DNA of 64,000 bases from DATBHM01 sp963772375 (GTDB lineage: Bacteria; Actinomycetota; UBA4738; JACQTL01), in assembly GCA_963772375.1 (NCBI GenBank), contig CAVYXG010000001.1, positions 682,001 through 746,000 on the forward strand. Direction: 5' to 3'. This document shows positions 40,498 through 48,417 of this stretch, piece after piece. The position numbers were made by a program, and so were the translations under genes. The notes under the pieces were generated by a model that was given only the letters and a program-made list of their open reading frames with translations, had not been told where the DNA came from and searched no databases. How positions within the stretch are numbered: position 1 is the stretch's first letter; each line of letters opens with the position of its first letter.

Positions 40498-41235
40498 CTA
40501 CGCCTTCGCGAAGTCCAGCCGGAACTCGAGGATCCCGTGGTCCTGCGTGGTCACCGGGCCGAAGCTGGGGTTCTCGATGCCGTAGTCGGCAAAGGTCACC
40601 GGGATCTGCCCGGCCACCTCGAACGTCTGCCCCGACCGCCTGGCCTGCACGGTGAACGAGACGGTCTTCGTCACCCCGTGCAGCGTGAGCTTGCCGGTCG
40701 CGTGGTACGTGCCGGTGGCGCCGTCCGCGGGGATCGTGCCGAGGTCAAGGGGCTGCGTGAGCTCGAACGTCGAGGTCGGGAACGTGCCGACCTCCATGAT
40801 CCGCCCGTCGAACTGCTCGTCGCGCCGGGCCTCGTCGCTCCGCACGCTCGTCATGTCCACGGTGAACTTCGCGGAGGTGACCTTGGATCCGGCGATCACG
40901 AGCGTCCCGGTGATCGACTGCGTCCGGCCGACGGCGACGTTCGACTGGCCGAAGATCGTCTCGTCGATGCGGTAGCCGACGACGGAGTCGCCGCCGGCCT
41001 TCCACATGCCGTCGGCGGAACCCGAACCCGCCGGGTCGCTTCCACCCGTCGTCGGGCCCCGCGTGGCCGAGCCCGCCGTCGCCGGGGCCGAGGGCAGCGT
41101 CAGCGGGGCCGGCGCCTTGCCCTGGATGAAGTGGATGTAGACGAACGGCCCACCGACGAACAGCACCAGCGCGGCCGCCACCGCCACGACCGCCAACCGC
41201 TTCCAGGTCCACCGCCCCCATGGCATGCCGTTCAT
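40498..41235 (-). CDS. YceI-family lipocalin-like protein, membrane-anchored
   Basis: 245 residues: one N-terminal helix (LAVVAVAAALVLFVGGPFVY), a Gly/Ser/Pro linker, and a YceI beta-barrel from about residue 75 (SVVGYRIDETIFGQSNVAVG, VDMTSVRSDEARRDEQFDGR, TFPTSTFELTQPLD, GKLTLHGVTKTVSF). YceI proteins bind isoprenoid chains or other amphiphiles. Here the barrel would face outward, tethered rather than secreted. The ATG at 41235 has a further Met three codons in. It is convergent with the monooxygenase with a three-base gap. Confidence 0.9.
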   Translation of the reverse strand: MNGMPWGRWTWKRLAVVAVAAALVLFVGGPFVYIHFIQGKAPAPLTLPSAPATAGSATRGPTTGGSDPAGSGSADGMWKAGGDSVVGYRIDETIFGQSNVAVGRTQSITGTLVIAGSKVTSAKFTVDMTSVRSDEARRDEQFDGRIMEVGTFPTSTFELTQPLDLGTIPADGATGTYHATGKLTLHGVTKTVSFTVQARRSGQTFEVAGQIPVTFADYGIENPSFGPVTTQDHGILEFRLDFAKA

Positions 41236-41326
41236 CCTCTCCCGGACGCACCACGCGTACCGCCCAATCCCATCAGCCGAACCTGCGCGCCGGCGCAGAG
41301 GTTCCTGTGCGGACGCTGTGAGGGAA

Positions 41327-42574
41327 CTACGTCTCCGGGGCGACCTCGGCCGGAGCCCTCGCCGCTCCCCCGACGGCGACGACCGTCGCGCCGAGGGTGG
41401 CAGCGGCCGCCACCAGCGCGAACCCGGCCGTCACCGACCCGGTGGCATGCAGCAGGAACCCGGCACCGACGAACCCCAGCGGCCCGGTCGCGGAGATCAG
41501 GGTGTTGACCGAGGTGGTCACCCGCGCGCGCAGCGGCTCCGGCGTCCGGACCGTGAGCGCCGAGAAGAACCGCGGGAAGAACAACCCCGAGCACACCCCG
41601 TTCGCGGCCACTGCGAGCGCCGCCGCCCATGCCGGGACGTCGAACAGCAGCGGCCAGGTCGAGGCCGCCAGCCCCAGGATCGCGAGGGTCGCCGCGCGGT
41701 CCCCCTGTGACCGGGCTCGCGTCGAGGCCAGACCGCCGGCGACCGACCCCGCCCCGTACGCCGCCAGCAGCCACCCGGCGATCCGGACGTTGCCGCCGTA
41801 GCGCAGGAGCGCGGCCACCGGCAGCGTCGCCACCATCGCCGTGAACCCCACCTCCATGACCGCCAGCCCCACGACCCGCCACCGCAGCGCGCGGTTCCGG
41901 AGCACCCACCGCAGGCCATCCGCGGGACCTCCCTCGCGGTGCTCCGGCGCCGGCGCCGGCACCTTCGGGACGAACGCCCCCACCAGGACGAACGCGGCCA
42001 GGAACGTCGCCACGTCCACCACCAGCACGTTCGCCGACCCGATCACCGCGACCAGCAGCCCCCCGACGGCGGGCCCGACGAAGCTCGCGGTCTCGTTGAC
42101 CGATCCGAACAGGCCGCCGACCCTCGTCATGCGGACCTCGTCGTCGCCGAGCAGTCCGGCGATCACCAGCAGCTGCGACGACGAGTACGCGGGGAAGAAC
42201 GCCCCCACCGAGAACCCCACGGCCAGCAGGACCGGGAACGACAGTGCTCCCGCCCAGTGGAGGATCGGGATGAGCGCGATCAGCCCGGCCCGCGCCAGGT
42301 CGGAGACCAGCAGCGTCCGGCGGGGGCCGAGGGCGGTGGCCGCGTGGCCGCTCGGGATCCCGAAGACGGTCATGCCGAGGAACTCCGCCGCCATCACCAA
42401 TCCCATGCGGGCGGCCGAGCCGGACGTGATCAGCACGAACCACGGCAGCGCTACGGCGGCCATCTCCGTGCCGGTCGTCGAGACGAGCTCGGCCGCGAAC
42501 AGCGCGGTGAGCGGCCGCGCGACGTCGCGCCGACGCGCTGCGGTGACCGGCGGTTGCGGTGAGGAGGCGTCCAC
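41327..42574 (-). CDS. MFS permease (antibiotic-efflux-like)
   Basis: Twelve-helix major facilitator of 415 residues. N-terminal helices include ALFAAELVSTTGTEMAAVAL. The loop 2-3 motif appears as GIPSGHAATALGPRRTLLVS. Repeated hydrophobic helices follow to the C-terminal ATLGATVVAVGG. The type resembles MdtH/enterobactin-exporter-like MFS proteins of Actinomycetota; the substrate is unknown. The GTG at 42574 is taken as start because TACACT lies nine bases upstream and the conserved N-terminus begins shortly after. It is downstream of the luciferase-like gene on the same strand. Confidence 0.85.
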   Translation of the reverse strand: MDASSPQPPVTAARRRDVARPLTALFAAELVSTTGTEMAAVALPWFVLITSGSAARMGLVMAAEFLGMTVFGIPSGHAATALGPRRTLLVSDLARAGLIALIPILHWAGALSFPVLLAVGFSVGAFFPAYSSSQLLVIAGLLGDDEVRMTRVGGLFGSVNETASFVGPAVGGLLVAVIGSANVLVVDVATFLAAFVLVGAFVPKVPAPAPEHREGGPADGLRWVLRNRALRWRVVGLAVMEVGFTAMVATLPVAALLRYGGNVRIAGWLLAAYGAGSVAGGLASTRARSQGDRAATLAILGLAASTWPLLFDVPAWAAALAVAANGVCSGLFFPRFFSALTVRTPEPLRARVTTSVNTLISATGPLGFVGAGFLLHATGSVTAGFALVAAAATLGATVVAVGGAARAPAEVAPET

Positions 42575-42583
42575 GGCGGGCCG

Positions 42584-42589
42584 AGTGTA
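42584..42589 (-). promoter_or_regulatory. -10-like hexamer of the MFS gene
   Basis: TACACT on the minus strand, nine bases before the GTG at 42574 and located between the upstream gene's stop (42613) and this start. It gives the transporter its own promoter. Confidence 0.45.
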
Positions 42590-42612
42590 GGCCGGGCGAA
42601 CGGGCGGACCGG

Positions 42613-43671
42613 TCAGGCGGGCTGGGGGGCGGTGGCCGTCCGGCGGCCCAGCTCCGCCCGGACGGCCGGCGCGACCTGGGTGCCGAACAGCTCGATCGAC
42701 CTCAGCATCTTGTCGTGCGGGAGCGTTCCGACGCTGAACTGCACGAGGAACCGGTCGTGTCCGAAGATCTCGTGCTGGTGAAGGATCTTGTCGATCACCT
42801 GCTGGGGGCTCCCGACGAAGTTCGCGCCGCGCAGCTCGGCCGCCGCATCGTACTGCTCGCGCGTCATCGGGGGCCAGCCCCGCTCGCGGCCGATGCGGTT
42901 CATCATCCCGGCCGCGTGGGGCCAGCTCACGTCGAGCGCCTCCTGCGACGTCGGGGCGACGAACCCGTGCGAGTTGATCGACAGCGCCGGCACGGGCTCG
43001 TGGCCGGCCCGCCGGGCGGCCTCGCGGTGCAGCTTCGCGAACGGCGCGAACCGCTCCGGCATGCCCCCGATGATCGCGAGCGCCATCGGCAGGCCGAGCG
43101 TTCCGGCGCGGATCACGGACTCCGGGTTGCCGCCGACGGCGACCCAGATCGGGATGCGGTCCTGCACCGGCCGCGGGTACACACCGCGGTCGTCGATGGG
43201 CGCGCGGTGCCGCCCCTCCCACGTGATGCGCTCCTGCCGCCGCAGCTGCAGCAGCAGCATCAGCTTCTCGGCGAACAGGTCGTCGTAGTCGGCGAGGTCG
43301 TAGCCGAACAGCGGGAACGACTCGACGAACGAACCCCGCCCGGCCATGATCTCGGCGCGCCCCCCCGACAGCAGGTCGAGCGTCGCGAAGTCCTGGAACA
43401 CCCGCACGGGGTCGTCGGACGAGATCACGCTGACCGCGCTGGTCAGCCGGATGCGCTTCGTCCGCGCGGCCACGGCCGCGAGGACGACCGCCGGCGCCGA
43501 CACCGCGAAGTCCGGCCGGTGGTGCTCGCCGAGGCCGAACACGTCGAGTCCGACCCGGTCGGCCAGCTCGACCTCCTCCATGAGGTTCCGCAGGCGCCGC
43601 TCCGGGGTGATGGACTCGCCGGTGGCCGGGTCGGCCTGCAGCTCCGCGAACGTGAAGATCCCGATCTCCAT
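42613..43671 (-). CDS. Luciferase-like monooxygenase (LLM class)
   Basis: 352-residue TIM-barrel flavin- or F420-dependent oxidoreductase. It begins MEIGIFTFAELQADPATGES and shows FGLGEHHRPDFAVSAPAVVL and LTSAVSVISSDDPVRVFQDF, then LDLLSGGRAEIMAGRGSF and IPIWVAVGGNPESV. The bacterial-luciferase branch with EHH is FMN-type in many relatives, but F420 use is common in Actinomycetota and cannot be excluded. The ATG at 43671 has TATCCT seven bases upstream and no ribosome site. Substrate unknown. Confidence 0.88.
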   Translation of the reverse strand: MEIGIFTFAELQADPATGESITPERRLRNLMEEVELADRVGLDVFGLGEHHRPDFAVSAPAVVLAAVAARTKRIRLTSAVSVISSDDPVRVFQDFATLDLLSGGRAEIMAGRGSFVESFPLFGYDLADYDDLFAEKLMLLLQLRRQERITWEGRHRAPIDDRGVYPRPVQDRIPIWVAVGGNPESVIRAGTLGLPMALAIIGGMPERFAPFAKLHREAARRAGHEPVPALSINSHGFVAPTSQEALDVSWPHAAGMMNRIGRERGWPPMTREQYDAAAELRGANFVGSPQQVIDKILHQHEIFGHDRFLVQFSVGTLPHDKMLRSIELFGTQVAPAVRAELGRRTATAPQPA

Positions 43672-43678
43672 CGGGCCA

Positions 43679-43684
43679 AGGATA
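43679..43684 (-). promoter_or_regulatory. -10-like hexamer of the luciferase-like gene
   Basis: TATCCT on the minus strand, seven bases before the ATG at 43671, again without room for a ribosome site. Confidence 0.45.
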
Positions 43685-43723
43685 GCGGTTGACGCTGCAA
43701 CTACATTGCGGCGGCCGCCGGGC

Positions 43724-44269
43724 TCAGTCCGCCGTCGCTGCCGGCCTCGCCGAACGGGCCGGGTCTTCGGCCTCCGAACCGAGGTCGAATCGCCAGTGGT
43801 TGCAGCGCAGCACGCCGTGGGGACCAGCGTGGTCGACCTCGCCCACCATCGTGAACTCGAGACCACGGCACAACGCGTTCGAGGGTCCGTTCCCGACGCT
43901 CGGGAACGCATCGAGCACCCGCCACCGCCCGGTCGCCCGCGCCCGCTCGATCGCGGCGGCGACGGCGGCCTTCCCGACGCCCCGCCCCTGGAACGCCGGC
44001 AGGATCATCCAGCCGATCTCCTCGACGGTCCGGCCGTCCGAGTCGTGCTCCCACACGGCGACGGTGCCGGCCGGCGTGGCCGCCCGGTCGTCCGGAAGCA
44101 CCACCAGCACCCAGTACTCGGCCGCGGCGGTGGCCGCGACGTCGCGCTCGATCTTGTCCTCGAGGCCCTCGCGGGGCCGCGGACCGCCGAGATGCGTCCA
44201 CATCGCCGGGTCGCAGTACAGGGCGACGTAGAGGTCGAGGTCGCGGCGTTCGAGGTTCCGGAGCCGCAT
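43724..44269 (-). CDS. GNAT-family N-acetyltransferase
   Basis: 181 residues, acetyl-CoA-dependent N-acetyltransferase fold of the RimJ/RimL-like type. RLRNLERRDLDLYVALYCDP is the substrate-side start. EIGWMILPAFQGRGVGKAAV carries the acetyl-CoA pyrophosphate loop (Q-G-R-G-V-G). NALCRGLEF is the conserved C-terminal helix. The ATG at 44269 is chosen over longer upstream frames because the fold begins there. It follows the VOC gene by 46 bp and may be co-transcribed. Acceptor unknown. Confidence 0.87.
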   Translation of the reverse strand: MRLRNLERRDLDLYVALYCDPAMWTHLGGPRPREGLEDKIERDVAATAAAEYWVLVVLPDDRAATPAGTVAVWEHDSDGRTVEEIGWMILPAFQGRGVGKAAVAAAIERARATGRWRVLDAFPSVGNGPSNALCRGLEFTMVGEVDHAGPHGVLRCNHWRFDLGSEAEDPARSARPAATAD

Positions 44270-44315
44270 CAGGCCCGAGGCCCGGCCGCCGTCGCGCCCA
44301 TCGCGGTCGAGGACC

Positions 44316-44696
44316 TCACATCGTGGCGGAGGGGTCGTCCACGAAGATGCCGATGATGTTGCCCTCGGTGTCCTTGTACTGGGCGAAGTAGCCGACGCCG
44401 GGGACCGGTGCCTTGTCCACGACGAGCTCTCCGCCGGCGGCGCGGATCCGCTCCCCCGCATCCTCGATGGAGTCCACACTCATCGTCAGCGTGACCTGGT
44501 TCATGTCGCCGCGCTGGTACAGCGCGCCGTTGATCCCGGCCTGGGAATCCTCGCCGGTGGTCGCGAGCCCGTAGTACTGGGGCGCGCCCTCGAACCGGTT
44601 GAACGTCCACCCGAACGCGTCGGCGTAGAACTTCTCCGCGCGGTCGGCGTCGTCGACGGGAACCTCGAAGTGCGTCGGACGGTCTGCCACGTGCAT
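44316..44696 (-). CDS. VOC-family protein (glyoxalase/bleomycin-resistance fold)
   Basis: 126-residue vicinal-oxygen-chelate protein with two beta-alpha-beta3 units: RPTHFEVPVDDADRAEKFYA and the C-terminal YKDTEGNIIGIFVDDP, where Glu is a usual metal ligand. Start choice is open. ATG at 44696 lies four bases after GGAGG, and GTG at 44690 is seven bases after AGGAGG and gives VADRPTHFEV. Such proteins bind metals and small ligands; the sequence does not show which. It is between the GNAT gene and another VOC gene on the same strand. Confidence 0.87.
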   Translation of the reverse strand: MHVADRPTHFEVPVDDADRAEKFYADAFGWTFNRFEGAPQYYGLATTGEDSQAGINGALYQRGDMNQVTLTMSVDSIEDAGERIRAAGGELVVDKAPVPGVGYFAQYKDTEGNIIGIFVDDPSATM

Positions 44697-44788
44697 GCCT
44701 CCTCCGTAGTGGTCGGCCGGAGGCAACACCCTACCGCGACCCTCCGACTCGCCAAGACGAGCCGGTTCGATCCCCGGGGCTCTGACCG

Positions 44789-45172
44789 CTACATCGCCTG
44801 CACGACGTACAGGCGGTTCCCGTCGGGGTCGGCCAGGCCGAACATCGGCGGCGCGCCGGGAACGTTCATGACCTCGGGGTCGACCTGCACGCCCGCGCCC
44901 AGCAGGTCCGCGTGGTCGGATGCCGCGTCCGTCGTGGTCAGCCGGATGCCCGTGTCGACTCCCGGCTTCACCTCGCCGGGAGGCGCCAGCGCGATCGTAG
45001 TGGTGGCGCCCGCCGGGGCCACCTCGACCCACCTCAGGCCGGGCCCGAACTGTGCGTCCCTGCGCACCTCGAACCCGAGGGTCCCGACGTAGAACTCCAG
45101 CGCCCGGTCGTGGTCCGCCACGGGGACCGCCACCGTGGAGATTCCGGTGAACCTGGTGCCGTCCTCGCTCAT
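44789..45172 (-). CDS. VOC-family protein (glyoxalase-like)
   Basis: 127 residues, second VOC protein of the cluster and different from its neighbour. GISTVAVPVADHDRALEFYV starts the first unit, LRWVEVAPAGATTTIALAPP is the central strand pair, and MFGLADPDGNRLYVVQ is the C-terminal unit in which Asp stands where Glu is a common metal ligand. GAGAGGAGG lies directly before the ATG at 45172. It is first of a probable VOC-VOC-GNAT operon. Confidence 0.88.
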   Translation of the reverse strand: MSEDGTRFTGISTVAVPVADHDRALEFYVGTLGFEVRRDAQFGPGLRWVEVAPAGATTTIALAPPGEVKPGVDTGIRLTTTDAASDHADLLGAGVQVDPEVMNVPGAPPMFGLADPDGNRLYVVQAM

Positions 45173-45333
45173 CTCGAGCCTCCTCTCAACCGTCCTGGTG
45201 TGGACCGCCTCGCGCCCCGGAACTCATCGGTGGCCGGCCGCCGAACGGTTGAGAACCCGCCACCGAGGATGGCGCCGGTCCAGGGGATAACGTACGCGCG
45301 GTGCTCCGGGCACGGAGTGAGGAGGAGTGAACC

Positions 45334-46167
45334 ATGGCCGACGAGTCCACCACGTCGAAGCGAAGCAATGCCTACGAGATCTTCATCCTGGTGCTGACGG
45401 TGCTCTCGCTGGTGATCATGGTCGGGCTCCTCATCCCGTCCCTCAGCCGGGCCACACGATCGCTGTTGAACATCTACGACAACACGATCTGCGTGGTGTT
45501 CCTGTTCGACTTCACGCTCAACATGGCGCGCTCCTCCCCCAAGCGCGACTACTTCATCGGCCGGCGGGGCTGGCTGGACCTGTTGGGATCAATCCCGAGC
45601 CTGGGGTTCTTCAAGCTGACGGCCCTGTTCCGGCTGGCGCGGTTGAGCCGGGTGGCCCGGATCACCCGCCTCCTCCGAGGCCGCCACAAGCGTGAGCTGC
45701 TCGACGACGTCATCCAGCATCGGGGGCAGTACGCCGCGTTCATCACCGTGCTCGCCGGCTTCATCGTCCTCGTGGTCGCGAGCGTCCTCGTCCTGCAGTT
45801 CGAGAGCCACTCCCCGAACGCCAACATCACCACCGGCGGGGACGCCCTGTGGTGGGCCGTCGTCACCATCACCACGGTCGGGTACGGGGACAAGTTCCCG
45901 GTCACCCCGGGCGGGCGAATAACCGCGGTCTTCGTGATGTTCGCCGGCGTGGGGATCATCGGGTCGCTCGCGAGCATCCTGGCGAGCGTCCTCGTTTCGA
46001 GCCCGGACGACGAGGAGGAGGAGGACCAGCCCGAACCGTCCTCCCCCGCGCCCTCGGCCGGCGTGTCGCTCCAGGTGGAGCTGGCCGCGATCAGGCAGGA
46101 GCTGGCCGGTCTTCGGCAGCTGGTGGCCGCAGGAGGCGAGCCGGCCTCGGGCCCCGACACGTCGTGA
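45334..46167 (+). CDS. Voltage-gated-type potassium channel
   Basis: Six-helix tetrameric cation channel subunit of 277 residues. S1 is IFILVLTVLSLVIMVGLLIP. S2/S3 are around 47-65 and 78-95. S4 carries regularly spaced Arg (RLARLSRVARITRLLRGRHK, about 98-117). The pore helix and selectivity filter read ALWWAVVTITTVGYGDKFPV near residue 185. S6 precedes an acidic cytoplasmic tail (SSPDDEEEEDQPEP) and a short coiled coil (LQVELAAIRQELAGLRQLV) that may set the tetramer. TVGYGD predicts K+ selectivity. The ATG has GAGGAGG just upstream. Confidence 0.93.
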   Translation: MADESTTSKRSNAYEIFILVLTVLSLVIMVGLLIPSLSRATRSLLNIYDNTICVVFLFDFTLNMARSSPKRDYFIGRRGWLDLLGSIPSLGFFKLTALFRLARLSRVARITRLLRGRHKRELLDDVIQHRGQYAAFITVLAGFIVLVVASVLVLQFESHSPNANITTGGDALWWAVVTITTVGYGDKFPVTPGGRITAVFVMFAGVGIIGSLASILASVLVSSPDDEEEEDQPEPSSPAPSAGVSLQVELAAIRQELAGLRQLVAAGGEPASGPDTS

Positions 46168-46170
46168 TGC

Positions 46171-46629
46171 TCAGTCGGGGGTCACGAGCCCCAGCCGCTC
46201 GTGCCACTCGATCATCGACTCGTCGCTGTTGGTCTCGAATTGCTGATCGTCGGGCGACCCGATCGCAGGCGTCCACGAGGGGCGTTCGTCGGTCCGGACG
46301 TGGACGAACTCGGGCGGCGCCGGCAGCGGGGTGTCCACCGCCGCGCCGAACGGATACACCCACTGTGGGAACGGCGTGATCTCGAGGAACAGCGGGCTCC
46401 CGCACCGACTGCAGAACGACAGGACCACCGGTTCCACGGGGTGTTCGTACCGCGTCGGCGACCCGGTCACCTCGAGCGACTCCGCGTCGGCGATGACGTT
46501 CACGGCGGCGCCGATCGACCCCGCGGTCTTCCGGCACCGCCGGCACGAACAGATCCGGTAGGGATACGGCGTCCGCGACGCCACGGCGAATCGAACCCCA
46601 CCGCACTCGCACGATCCCTCGAGCCGCAC
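46171..46629 (-). CDS. GFA/CENP-V-family zinc protein
   Basis: 152 residues with the glutathione-dependent formaldehyde-activating (GFA) fold. Zinc ligands lie in GSCECGGVRFAV, CSCRRCRKT and SFCSRCGSPLF, the three Cys clusters of the family. Most bacterial members have no proven activity, and Actinomycetota use mycothiol rather than glutathione, so formaldehyde handling is only a possibility. The GTG at 46629 lacks an obvious ribosome site. It is convergent with the potassium channel with a three-base gap. Confidence 0.87.
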   Translation of the reverse strand: MRLEGSCECGGVRFAVASRTPYPYRICSCRRCRKTAGSIGAAVNVIADAESLEVTGSPTRYEHPVEPVVLSFCSRCGSPLFLEITPFPQWVYPFGAAVDTPLPAPPEFVHVRTDERPSWTPAIGSPDDQQFETNSDESMIEWHERLGLVTPD

Positions 46630-46777
46630 CGCGTCCGCGCCTCCCCGTCCCGCCGGGCGGCGACCGTATGCCCCGGGGGTGGGCCCGTCAACGGCCCGGG
46701 CGAATCACTCCATCGGAGCGATGCCCCCGCGGCACACCGGCGTTCAAATCCGGCCCGACCGAATTCGAAGGGGGAAC

Positions 46778-48406
46778 ATGGCTGCGAAGGGCGCGTCGGG
46801 CGCTCCGGCCTCCGGCGGGCCGGCTCGGGGCGGGCCGGTCCTCGCCACGCTCATCCTGGTGGCGGCCGTCGCCAACCTGAACCTGGCCGTCGCCAACGTC
46901 GCCCTGCCCGACATCGGCAAGGCGTTCGACGCATCGCAAACCGAGCTCAACCTCGTGGCGGTGGCCTACTCGCTGGGCCTCGCCTGCTCCGTGTTGTACC
47001 TCGGCGCGCTGGGCGACCGGTACGGCCGGAAGATGATGCTGATCCTCGGCATCCTGCTTTCGGTTCCCGCGTGCCTGGTGGCGGCCTACGCCCCGAACGT
47101 CGGCGTCCTCATCGGCGCCCGCCTGGTGGGCGGCCTGTCCGCCGGGATGGCCTATCCCACCACGCTCGCGCTGATCGCCGCGCTGTGGACGGGCGAGGCG
47201 CGCACGCGGTCGATCGCCCTGTGGTCGGCGACGGGCGGCGCGATCGCCGCGCTCGGGCCGCTGTGCTCGGGGATCCTGCTCGAGCACTTCTGGTGGGGAT
47301 CGGTGTTCCTGCTGACGCTGCCCCTCGCCGCCGTCGCCCTCCTGATGGCCGTCCGTTTGGTGCCCTCCCACGTCAACGAGGGAACCGAGCCCGTCGACAA
47401 CCTCGGCGGCGTCCTCACGATCGTCCTGGTGGGATCCCTGATCCTCGCCATCAACTTCGCCCCGGTCCCGAACGCCGGCGCGGCCGTCGCCGCCTTGGCG
47501 GTTGTCACCGTTCTCGCGGTGGTGGCGTTCGTCCTGCGGGAACGCCGCGCGGCCAATCCCCTGTACGACCTCCAGATCGCCCGGCGGCGGGTGTTCTGGG
47601 TCGCGGCCTGCGCCGGGATCATCGTGTTCGGCTCGCTGATGGGGGCCATGTTCGTCGGGCAGCAGTTCCTGCAGAACGTGCTGGGGTACTCGACCGTCGA
47701 CGCGGGGGCGGCCATCCTGCCGGCGGCCGCGCTCATGGTCATCTGCGCGCCGCGATCGGCGAAGCTCGTCGAGGCCCGCGGCGCGCGGTTCACGCTGCTC
47801 GTCGGATACGTCTTCTGCTTCCTGGGGTTCCTCGCGATGCTGCTGCTGTGGAAGGAGGGCATCCCCTATTGGAAGGTCGGGCTGGCCTACGCCCTGGTCG
47901 GGGCGGGGGTCGGATTCGCCGGAACGCCCGCCTCGCACTCCCTCACCGGCTCGGTGCCAGTGACGCGGGCCGGGATGGCGTCGGGAACCGCTGACCTCCA
48001 GCGGGACCTCGGCGGCGCGATCATGCAGTCGATCTTCGGCGCGCTGCTCACGGCCGGCTACGCGGCGGCGGCGGCGGCGGAAATCGCCTCCGCGCCGAGC
48101 AGCGCCCAGGTCACGGCCAGCATCCAGAGCGAGCTGACGAAGTCCTTCGCGAGCGCGGCGGACGTCGCAGCGCAGTATCCACAATATTCGCAACAGATCA
48201 TCGCGGGGGCCAAGACGGCGTTCGAACAGGGCGATCAGTGGGCGTACCTGGCCGGAATCGTCGCCGTCGTCATCGGGGCGGCCCTGGTGTTCTTCATGTT
48301 CCCGCGGCGGGATGAGGAACAAGCGCTGCTCGCCGAGTACCACCGGATCGACACGCGAGGTAGCGCCCCCGCGCAGGGCGCGCCGCCTGCCGCCACCGGC
48401 TCCTAG
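46778..48406 (+). CDS. MFS transporter, DHA2 (14-helix) drug-efflux type
   Basis: 542 residues. The first helix LATLILVAAVANLNLAVANV carries the DHA2-type start. LGALGDRYGRKMMLILGILL is motif A. Later helices include FVGQQFLQNVLGYSTVDAGA and AGMASGTADLQRDLGGAIMQ, and the last helix is LAGIVAVVIGAALVFFMF. An extracellular loop of about 60 polar residues (SSAQVTASIQSELTKSFASA) precedes the final helix. The ATG at 46778 with GAAGGGGGAA upstream is preferred to a longer frame. It is followed nine bases later by a SulP transporter, so the two may be co-transcribed. Substrate unknown. Confidence 0.9.
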   Translation: MAAKGASGAPASGGPARGGPVLATLILVAAVANLNLAVANVALPDIGKAFDASQTELNLVAVAYSLGLACSVLYLGALGDRYGRKMMLILGILLSVPACLVAAYAPNVGVLIGARLVGGLSAGMAYPTTLALIAALWTGEARTRSIALWSATGGAIAALGPLCSGILLEHFWWGSVFLLTLPLAAVALLMAVRLVPSHVNEGTEPVDNLGGVLTIVLVGSLILAINFAPVPNAGAAVAALAVVTVLAVVAFVLRERRAANPLYDLQIARRRVFWVAACAGIIVFGSLMGAMFVGQQFLQNVLGYSTVDAGAAILPAAALMVICAPRSAKLVEARGARFTLLVGYVFCFLGFLAMLLLWKEGIPYWKVGLAYALVGAGVGFAGTPASHSLTGSVPVTRAGMASGTADLQRDLGGAIMQSIFGALLTAGYAAAAAAEIASAPSSAQVTASIQSELTKSFASAADVAAQYPQYSQQIIAGAKTAFEQGDQWAYLAGIVAVVIGAALVFFMFPRRDEEQALLAEYHRIDTRGSAPAQGAPPAATGS

Positions 48407-48417
48407 AGGAATCGTTG

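Noticed and set aside
44758..44785. GGTTCGATCCCCGG resembling a tRNA T-arm between the two VOC genes
   Set aside because: The flanking bases do not pair as a T-stem, and no D-arm, anticodon arm or acceptor stem can be found upstream.
46738..46760. GCGTTCAAATCCGGC resembling a tRNA T-arm before the DHA2 transporter
   Set aside because: Stem positions mismatch and no acceptor stem or anticodon arm is present; it lies just upstream of a ribosome site.
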